A stretch of DNA of 29,818 nucleotides from UMGS363 sp964402055 (GTDB taxonomy: Bacteria > Bacillota > Clostridia > Oscillospirales > Ruminococcaceae). Where the stretch lies: positions 1 to 29,818 of the forward strand of contig CAYOAV010000021.1 of the NCBI GenBank assembly GCA_964402055.1. Direction: 5' to 3'. Below are positions 24,170 through 29,818 of this stretch, piece after piece; the first letter of the stretch is position 1, and each line of letters opens with the position of its first letter. A program made the position numbers and the translations under genes. The notes beneath the pieces are model-generated. The model did not search any database. It saw nothing but the letters and a program-made list of their open reading frames with translations, and had not been told where the DNA came from.

Positions 24170-24200
24170 CAACACCGCATAACCAGCTTATGCGGCGTTG
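24170..24200. repeat. Palindrome after the flavodoxin-repeat gene (REP-like, possible terminator)
   Basis: Thirteen-base arms CAACACCGCATAA (24170-24182) and TTATGCGGCGTTG (24188-24200) with a 5-base loop and one non-matching position (a G-U pair if read on the minus strand, A-C on the plus). No T-tract follows directly, so it is a poor intrinsic terminator, although it sits 8 bases after a stop codon. Its arm and loop resemble the palindrome at 17701-17737. Confidence 0.6.
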
Positions 24201-24234
24201 TCACGTTTAAAATAATTTAACCGAGGTGTTCTTT

Positions 24235-26342
24235 GTGTTTTCCGAGATAGATAAAAAATATTATTATGACGGAAATGATCTAGGCTCTGTCTATGCCCCT
24301 GAAAAAACCGTTTTCAAGGTATGGGCACCGCTTGCAGACAGCGTTGTTATTAGCCTGTACCATACCTGTCGGGATGAAAAGCCTTATCGTCATCTCCCTA
24401 TGACAAAGGATAAAAAGGGCGTATGGTCAAAGGTCGTTTATGGTGACCTTGACGGAGTTTATTATACCTATATCGTCACAAATGACGGGGTTGAGCAGGA
24501 AACTATTGATATTTATGCAAGATCCGCAGGTGCAAACGGCGCAATGGGTATGGTTCTTGATACGTCAAGGCTTAATCCAGCAGGCTGGGATAATCAGGAC
24601 TATGTGAGGCTTGAACATTATACTGACGCTTGCGTTTATGAGCTTCACGTCCGTGACTTTTCCATCGATGGAAGCGGCGATTTCTGCTATAAGGGCAGAT
24701 TTCTCGCATTTATCGAAAAAGGACTTGTCAATGATTACGGTGACAGCATTGGAATTGATCATCTCAAGGAGCTGGGAGTTACACACGTTCAGCTTATGCC
24801 AATTTTTGATTATGTTTCCGTTGATGAAGCAGATGTTCACCGTCCGCAGTTCAACTGGGGATATGATCCGCTCAATTATAACTGCCCCGAGGGTTCATAT
24901 TCCACAAATCCTTTTGACGGAAAAACCCGTGTTGCCGAGCTTAAACGTCTTATATACGCCCTGCATGAGGCTGGAATAGGCGTAATTATGGACGTTGTAT
25001 ATAATCATACCGCAGGCACGGCTGATTCCTGCTTTACAAAAACCTTCCCCGAATATTACTNNNNNNNNNNNNNNNNNNNNNNNNNNNNNNNNNNNNNNNN
25101 NNNNNNNNNNNNNNNNNNNNNNNNNNNNNNNNNNNNNNNNNNNNNNNNNNNNNNNNNNNNCATACCGCAGGCACGGCTGATTCCTGCTTTACAAAAACCT
25201 TCCCCGAATATTACTACCGCCAATGGAACGGCGAACGCAACCTTTATGCAAATGGTTCAGGCTGTGGAAACGAGCTTGCAACAGAGCGTGCAATGGTGAG
25301 AAAATATATCCTTGACAGCCTTACCTACTGGGCAAAGGAATATAAAATAGACGGCTTCCGCTTTGACCTTATGGGTCTTTACGATAATGAAACGATAAAT
25401 CTTGCATATGAAAAGCTGCATGAAATAAATCCGAATATAATTATGTACGGCGAGGGCTGGACAGGTGCTGATACTCCTCTCCCTTGGGAAAAACGCTGTA
25501 TGAAGCTCAACGCAAGATTTACCCCTCACGCAGGATATTTCAGCGATGATTTCAGAGATACAGTCAAGGGCAATAACTTTGAAAATAAAACAAGAGGCTA
25601 TGTAAACGGTGCTTCGGGCAATGAGGATAACGTCAAGGAGATCATTTCGGGCAGAATCCCACATCCACAGCTCCCAAATATGGAAAAATATTCATGGACA
25701 AGCTCACCTGAACAAACTGTAAACTATGTTGAGGCTCACGATAACCTCACCCTCTGGGATAAGCTTTATTATACCAACTCAACCGAAAGTATCGAGCAAA
25801 GAATCCGTATGGATAAGCTTGCCGCCGCAATGGTTTTTCTCTCACAGGGAATACCTTTTTTCCAGGCAGGGCAGGAATTTCTCCGTTCAAAGCCATTCCC
25901 GGGCGGTTCGGTATTTGACCATAACAGCTATAAATCCCCTGACGCTATAAACAGCCTTAAATGGAACAGAAAATCCGAATTTAAGGACGTTTTCAATTAT
26001 TACAAGGGACTTATTGCATTGAGAAAGGCTCACAACGCATTCAGAATGTATGATAATGCGGACATTGCCGAAAATCTGTATTTTCTTGATAATCTTCCGC
26101 AGCACGTTGTCGGTTTTCTTCTTAAAAATGATGAAACGATTGAAGAAATAGTAGTTTTCTTCAATCCGAATAATTATCCTGTCAAGCTTTATGCTTTTGG
26201 CGAATATGGCGTTTATGCCGATGATAAATATGCAGGCGATAAGCCGTGCAGGACTGTAACAGGCGACTATGAGGTTGCACCGATAAGTGCTATTGTGCTT
26301 GGACGAGAAAAGGAAAAAAAATCTCCTGAAAAGGAAGTATAA
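24235..26342 (+). CDS. pulA: Type I pullulanase (intracellular debranching enzyme), GH13
   Basis: Hydrolyses alpha-1,6 links in pullulan, amylopectin or glycogen-derived dextrins. One gene of 650 aa once the artefactual gap is removed. An N-terminal CBM48-like domain (KTVFKVWAPLADSVVISLY) is followed by a GH13 barrel with the type I pullulanase signature FNWGYDP, region I DVVYNHT, nucleophile D326 in DGFRFD, acid/base E355 in YGEGW, and D451 in VEAHDNLT. No signal peptide, so cytoplasmic. The start is GTG 24235, with CGAGGTG 6 bases upstream; an earlier GTG (24226) lies within that ribosome site. It stands alone, ending at a bidirectional terminator. Confidence 0.93.
25061..25160. other. Artefactual assembly gap (100 N) inside pulA
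   Basis: The 55 bases before the run (25006-25060) recur exactly after it (25161-25215). This is unique, non-repetitive coding sequence just after YNHTAG, so duplication by biology is very unlikely. Removing 155 bases puts the two halves in the same frame. Confidence 0.93.
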
Positions 26343-26346
26343 ATTA

Positions 26347-26376
26347 AAAAGGTGTACAAAAAGCTGTACACCTTTT
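26347..26376. terminator. Bidirectional terminator between pulA and the GNAT gene
   Basis: Perfect 12-base stem AAAAGGTGTACA / TGTACACCTTTT with a 6-base loop, followed on the plus strand by AAATTTTTT and preceded by an A-rich run. It lies 4 bases after the pulA stop and overlaps the stop codon of the converging acetyltransferase gene. Confidence 0.9.
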
Positions 26377-27124
26377 AAATTTTTTGCGAAAACATCTCCG
26401 TCCAGACGGGGCGGTAGCCTGCTGACATTGCTGTGTTCTGTGAGGCGATATTTCCGCTCCATGTTCCGTAATATGGTATCGCTCCATGCGAAATTACCTC
26501 ATATGTAAGCTTCCTTACACATTCCGAGCCTATACCAAGGCCTCGGAATTCTTTTTTTACATCAATTCCTATCTGCCAGAACAGCTTGCTGTCACTGCTT
26601 GCTCCTGCCATTGCAACAATGCTGTTTCCATTAAATGCACATACCGCAAGCACGTCCTTTCTTCTGCCATTATCCTTGTACATAAGTGCATTTTTAAATT
26701 CCGTATGCTTGTAAAGAACCTCTTTTATATCCTTTTCCTCAAAAACTCTCATATCAAAGCTTGTTCTCGGATTATAGCTGTACGGAATCTGCGGAAGATA
26801 ATATATCTGCGTATCTCCGATAGTATATTCACCAAGCTTACTTCCTATAAGATACTGCACTCTGCCGCTGAAAAGCTCCGCTCCAGTATATTTTGGAACA
26901 AGCTCCTCAAAGAATGGAATAAGCGATCTATCTGCGGATATTACAGCATTTTTCCCCATAGTTGCCATACGGAAAAGCGGCGGCTCAATAAAAAGCTGAC
27001 GGTATCCGTTTTTCGGTATATTCGGAACAACTATATTTTCTTCAGATAAAAAATCACGCTTATAGCAGCCGTAATCAAGAGCCAGCTGTTCAGCCGCCGC
27101 CGCTGTAAACTCACTGCTGTACAA
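26375..27124 (-). CDS. GNAT family N-acetyltransferase
   Basis: 249-aa protein with a C-terminal GNAT fold (about 120-249). The acetyl-CoA pyrophosphate loop is visible as EFRGLGIGSECVRKL (R/Q-x-x-G-x-G/A type), preceded by strand WQIGIDVKK and followed by YYGTWSGNIASQNTAMSAGYRPVW, where NxASQNTAxxxGY is typical. The N-terminal half is not recognised and may be a substrate-binding part. The start is TTG (27124) with AAAGGTGAT about 6 bases upstream. The substrate is unknown. Just upstream lies a 100-N gap, so its neighbour is uncertain. Confidence 0.85.
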   Translation of the reverse strand: MYSSEFTAAAAEQLALDYGCYKRDFLSEENIVVPNIPKNGYRQLFIEPPLFRMATMGKNAVISADRSLIPFFEELVPKYTGAELFSGRVQYLIGSKLGEYTIGDTQIYYLPQIPYSYNPRTSFDMRVFEEKDIKEVLYKHTEFKNALMYKDNGRRKDVLAVCAFNGNSIVAMAGASSDSKLFWQIGIDVKKEFRGLGIGSECVRKLTYEVISHGAIPYYGTWSGNIASQNTAMSAGYRPVWTEMFSQKI

Positions 27125-27144
27125 TTTATATCACCTTTTCATAA

Positions 27145-27244
27145 NNNNNNNNNNNNNNNNNNNNNNNNNNNNNNNNNNNNNNNNNNNNNNNNNNNNNNNN
27201 NNNNNNNNNNNNNNNNNNNNNNNNNNNNNNNNNNNNNNNNNNNN
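27145..27244. other. Assembly gap (100 N) between typA and the GNAT gene
   Basis: Exactly 100 N with no shared sequence on the two sides, so an unknown length is missing. It begins 20 bases upstream of the acetyltransferase start and ends one base before the typA stop codon. A terminator or even a gene could be hidden here. Confidence 0.95.
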
Positions 27245-27245
27245 A

Positions 27246-29069
27246 TTACTGACCAAGCTTTGCTCTTGTTTTAGCACGGAGAGAATTATCAAGTATTCTC
27301 TTTCTGATTCTGATAGACTTAGGAGTAATTTCAAGAAGCTCATCATCAGCGATAAATTCAAGGCTGTCCTCAAGAGAAAGATTCTTCGGCGGAACAAGTC
27401 TTAATGCATCGTCAGAACCGCTTGCACGGGTATTTGTGAGATGCTTTTTCTTACATACGTTGATTACAAGATCCTCTGCCTTAGGTGACTGTCCTACTAT
27501 CATACCCTCATAAACAGGAACGCCTGCACCGATAAAGAGAGTACCTCTTTCCTGAGCGTTGTAAAGACCATAGGTAATGGATTCACCTGTTTCAAAGCAT
27601 ACAAGAGAGCCTGTGCTTCTTCTTGGGATATCGCCCTTATACGGCTGATAGCTGTCGAAAATGCTGTTCATAACGCCCTCGCCCTTTGTATCGGTAAGGA
27701 ATTCTGATTTATAGCCGAAAAGACCTCTTGATGGGATAAGGAACTCAATTCTCATTCTGCTGCCTGATGGGTGCATAGTCTGAAGCTCTGCTTTTCTTCC
27801 GCCGAGCTTTTCCATAACAGCACCAACGCCGTCCTCTGGAACATCAATAACAAGCCTTTCGATAGGTTCACAAATAACACCGTCAATTTCCTTCATAAGA
27901 ACCTTAGGTGTAGAAACGGAAAGCTCATATCCCTCACGGCGCATATTTTCAATAAGGATAGAAAGGTGCATTTCACCTCTTCCTGCAACACGGAATGAAT
28001 CGGTATTTTCAGTTTCATTTACACGGAGAGAAACATCACGCAAGGTTTCTTTGAAAAGACGTTCACGAAGCTGTCTTGATGTTACAAATTTGCCCTCTCT
28101 TCCAGCAAAAGGGCTGTCATTTACAGAGAAGGTCATTTCAACTGTCGGTTCTGAAATCTTGACGAAGGGGAGCGGCTCATACTTTGAGCTGTCGCAGAGA
28201 GTATCGCCGATGGTGATATCCTCAATGCCCGAGATCCACACGATATCGCCGACAGAAGCCTCCTGAACAGGAACCTTATTAAGTCCCTCGATCTGATATA
28301 CAGTAACTATCTTGCTGTTATAGGGCTTGCGGTTCTCATGGAAATCGCCGACGATAACAGGCTGATTTACTCTTATAGTGCCTCTTTCAATTCTGCCGAT
28401 ACCTGTTCTTCCGACATAATCGTTATAATCAATTGAGGAAATGAGCATCTGCATAGGGCCTTCAGCATCGCCCTCGGGAGCAGGAATATAATTTACAATA
28501 GTTTCAAAAAGCGGAACAAGGTCTGTACCTGCTTCATACTGGCTGAGTGAAGCTGTACCGGCACGTCCCGAGCAGAAAAGCACAGGGCTTTCAAGCTGTT
28601 CATCGCTTGCGTCAAGGTCAAGAAGCAGTTCAAGAATCTCATCGCCGATCTCATCAAGGCGAGCGTCGGGACGGTCTATCTTATTAACGACAACTATTAT
28701 CTTATGACCCATTTCAAGTGCCTTTTGGAGAACGAAACGTGTCTGTGGCATACAACCCTCCGCAGCGTCAACAAGCAGAACAACGCCGTCAACCATTTTA
28801 AGCACACGCTCAACCTCGCCGCCGAAATCTGCGTGGCCAGGGGTATCGATAATGTTGATTTTTATGCCGTTATAGTTTACGGCGGTATTTTTTGCGAGAA
28901 TAGTAATTCCTCTTTCACGCTCGATATCGTTTGAATCCATTACACGGTCGGCAACCTCCTGATTTTCACGGAATGCGCCGCCCTGCTTAAGCATTTCATC
29001 AACAAGCGTAGTTTTGCCATGGTCAACGTGGGCGATAATAGCAACGTTTCTTAAATCTTCTCTTACCAT
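27246..29069 (-). CDS. typA: TypA/BipA: ribosome-associated translational GTPase
   Basis: 607 aa, normal for the family. It binds the ribosome and aids 50S assembly and growth under stress or at low temperature. GTPase motifs: G1 AHVDHGKTT, G2 in RERGITI, G3 DTPGHADFGGEVER, G4 VNKIDRPDAR. EF-G-like domains III and V follow, and the BipA-specific C-terminal domain ends SIRIRKRILDNSLRAKTRAKLGQ. The ATG at 29069 (MVREDLRNVAIIAHVDHG) is chosen over an in-frame ATG at 29117 because GGAAGGA lies at proper spacing and the GTPase fold begins there. Confidence 0.97.
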   Translation of the reverse strand: MVREDLRNVAIIAHVDHGKTTLVDEMLKQGGAFRENQEVADRVMDSNDIERERGITILAKNTAVNYNGIKINIIDTPGHADFGGEVERVLKMVDGVVLLVDAAEGCMPQTRFVLQKALEMGHKIIVVVNKIDRPDARLDEIGDEILELLLDLDASDEQLESPVLFCSGRAGTASLSQYEAGTDLVPLFETIVNYIPAPEGDAEGPMQMLISSIDYNDYVGRTGIGRIERGTIRVNQPVIVGDFHENRKPYNSKIVTVYQIEGLNKVPVQEASVGDIVWISGIEDITIGDTLCDSSKYEPLPFVKISEPTVEMTFSVNDSPFAGREGKFVTSRQLRERLFKETLRDVSLRVNETENTDSFRVAGRGEMHLSILIENMRREGYELSVSTPKVLMKEIDGVICEPIERLVIDVPEDGVGAVMEKLGGRKAELQTMHPSGSRMRIEFLIPSRGLFGYKSEFLTDTKGEGVMNSIFDSYQPYKGDIPRRSTGSLVCFETGESITYGLYNAQERGTLFIGAGVPVYEGMIVGQSPKAEDLVINVCKKKHLTNTRASGSDDALRLVPPKNLSLEDSLEFIADDELLEITPKSIRIRKRILDNSLRAKTRAKLGQ

Positions 29070-29193
29070 AAAAATTCCTTCCTTGCAAAAGCTGTCAATC
29101 AGCGGACAAACCGCCATTTTTCAGCAGAATATCCCATATATTTTCAACATACAATATATATTATATTAAACACAAACAAATATATTATTGCAT

Positions 29194-29221
29194 AAAAAAA
29201 CCTTGCAGAAATTCTGCAAGG
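29194..29221 (-). terminator. Intrinsic terminator of the tRNA cluster
   Basis: Minus strand: nine-base stem CCTTGCAGA / TCTGCAAGG with a 3-base loop (29201-29221), followed by seven T (29194-29200). It lies just past the 3' end of tRNA-Tyr. Confidence 0.9.
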
Positions 29222-29229
29222 TAATTTAC

Positions 29230-29313
29230 TGGTGGAGGAGGGTGGATTCGAACCACCGAAGCCGAAGCAACAGATTTACAGTCTGCCCCCTTTGGCCACT
29301 CGGGAACTCCTCC
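29230..29313 (-). tRNA. tRNA-Tyr (anticodon GTA)
   Basis: 84 nt including an encoded CCA. Acceptor stem GGAGGAG / CTCCTCC, class II long variable arm (GCTTCGGC type), T loop GGTTCGAATCC, anticodon GTA at 29277-29279 in loop CTGTAAA. Discriminator A. Confidence 0.95.
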
Positions 29314-29346
29314 AAATAGACTGTATTATATTCATATAATACAGAA

Positions 29347-29422
29347 TGGAGCTGGTGGACGGACTCGAACCCCCGACCTGCTGATTACAAATCAGCTGCT
29401 CTACCAACTGAGCTACACCAGC
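29347..29422 (-). tRNA. tRNA-Thr (anticodon TGT)
   Basis: 76 nt with encoded CCA. Acceptor GCTGGTG / CACCAGC, D arm GCTCAGTTGGTAGAGC, anticodon stem GCTGA / TCAGC with loop TTTGTAA (anticodon TGT at 29387-29389), T arm GGGGGTTCGAGTCCGTC. Lies 33 bases before tRNA-Tyr. Confidence 0.96.
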
Positions 29423-29466
29423 TTGAATAATTCCCGATATTTGTTATCGTTTCAAGCGACTATTAT

Positions 29467-29495
29467 ATTTTAACACAAGCTGTTCAATTTGTCAA
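29467..29495 (-). promoter_or_regulatory. Promoter of the tRNA-Thr/tRNA-Tyr unit
   Basis: Minus strand: -35 TTGACA (29490-29495), 17-base spacer, -10 TAAAAT (29467-29472), 44 bases upstream of tRNA-Thr. Suggests this pair can be transcribed independently of tRNA-Pro. Confidence 0.65.
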
Positions 29496-29566
29496 GAGAG
29501 TTTTTAAACATTTACAAATTGTTCACATTCTCTGTTATTCTGTCGAAAAAAAGAAAAAGAAAAGAA

Positions 29567-29643
29567 TGGTCGGGGCGACAGGACTTGAACCTGCGGCATC
29601 TTGGTCCCAAACCAAGCACTCTACCAAACTGAGTTACGCCCCG
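29567..29643 (-). tRNA. tRNA-Pro (anticodon TGG)
   Basis: 77 nt with encoded CCA. Acceptor CGGGGCG / CGCCCCG, anticodon stem CTTGG / CCAAG with loop TTTGGGA (anticodon TGG at 29607-29609), T loop GGTTCAAGTCC. Discriminator A. Confidence 0.96.
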
Positions 29644-29657
29644 AACACAGCTTTATC

Positions 29658-29686
29658 ATTATACAATATTTCAACAGGTTTGTCAA
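29658..29686 (-). promoter_or_regulatory. Consensus promoter of tRNA-Pro
   Basis: Minus strand: perfect -35 TTGACA (29681-29686), 17-base spacer, perfect -10 TATAAT (29658-29663), 14 bases upstream of the tRNA-Pro 5' end. As expected for a strongly expressed stable RNA. Confidence 0.85.
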
Positions 29687-29776
29687 TATGTTATTTTCAC
29701 CAAACCAACAAGTGTTTAGCAAATATTTTTGTTATTTTTATACAATCATAGCAAAATCAAGCCGCCAAACAGCGAA

Positions 29777-29818
29777 TTATTCAACCTTATCCAACGGAAC
29801 TATTGCAAGTGTTTTACC
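29777..29818 (-). CDS. Possible C-terminal end of a minus-strand gene
   Basis: The last 13 codons before a TAA read GKTLAIVPLDKVE. Hydrophobic/charged pattern and codon use are plausible for a real C-terminus, but the fragment is too short to identify. Could equally be chance. Confidence 0.25.
   Translation of the reverse strand, partial: GKTLAIVPLDKVE

Noticed and set aside
24226..26342. Two separate partial pullulanase genes
   Set aside because: The same duplicated 55-base ends flank the N run; all four GH13 regions occur once and in order after collapsing.
29566..29751. 61-aa open frame starting MVGATGLEPAAS
   Set aside because: It is the antisense translation of tRNA-Pro, a well-known spurious protein seen in many genomes.
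1..29818. Prophage, integrative element or defence island
   Set aside because: No integrase, transposase, phage structural or nuclease genes; gene content is housekeeping with even composition. The lone antitoxin fragment is not enough.

Overview
The window looks like a chromosomal segment of a low- to mid-GC Clostridia, most likely an Oscillospirales/Ruminococcus-type gut anaerobe. This is inferred from Gram-positive style AGGAGG ribosome sites, frequent GTG/TTG starts, perfect sigma-A type promoters, an intracellular type I pullulanase, a class I fumarase subunit and a clostridial-type F-ATPase. No phage, transposase, CRISPR array or rRNA is visible. Base and codon use look even throughout, so I see no recent island.

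Layout: (1) At the left edge is the start of a Phd/YefM-type antitoxin on the minus strand, with a textbook promoter and paired operator-like palindromes. (2) 247-5134 is a minus-strand chemotaxis operon, cheA-cheW-cheR-cheB, closed by an intrinsic terminator; CheA carries two tandem P2-like domains. (3) 5491-13317 is a plus-strand run of closely spaced genes: an orphan FliK C-terminal-like protein, an orphan FlhB C-terminal-like protein, a small membrane protein, an amidohydrolase, a class I fumarase alpha subunit without its beta partner, a VTT-domain membrane protein, a Cof-type HAD phosphatase and uvrC. It ends at a bidirectional terminator shared with (4). (4) 13375-20296 is a minus-strand ATP synthase operon in canonical order atpI-B-E-F-H-A-G-D-C; the c subunit has a two-carboxylate motif suggesting Na+ coupling. 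(5) 20735-26342 holds plus-strand single genes: a short U32-peptidase-like protein, a flavodoxin-domain protein with a long Pro-rich repeat tail, and type I pullulanase. (6) 26375-29643 is on the minus strand: a GNAT acetyltransferase, typA/bipA and tRNA-Tyr, tRNA-Thr and tRNA-Pro. A few codons of another minus-strand gene may enter at the right edge.

Assembly matters here. There are four runs of exactly 100 N. Two of them (22590-22689 and 25061-25160) are flanked on both sides by the same 55 bases. Removing the N run and one 55-base copy restores a single open frame through both the flavodoxin-repeat gene and the pullulanase gene, so these two breaks are scaffolding artefacts. The other two runs (6387-6486 and 27145-27244) show no flanking overlap and look like real gaps of unknown size.

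I did not find a convincing wholly new system. The best leads are the Na+-type rotor motif, the duplicated CheA P2 domain, the flavodoxin protein with its repeat tail, the orphan fumarase subunit in an unusual operon, and small dispersed palindromes.
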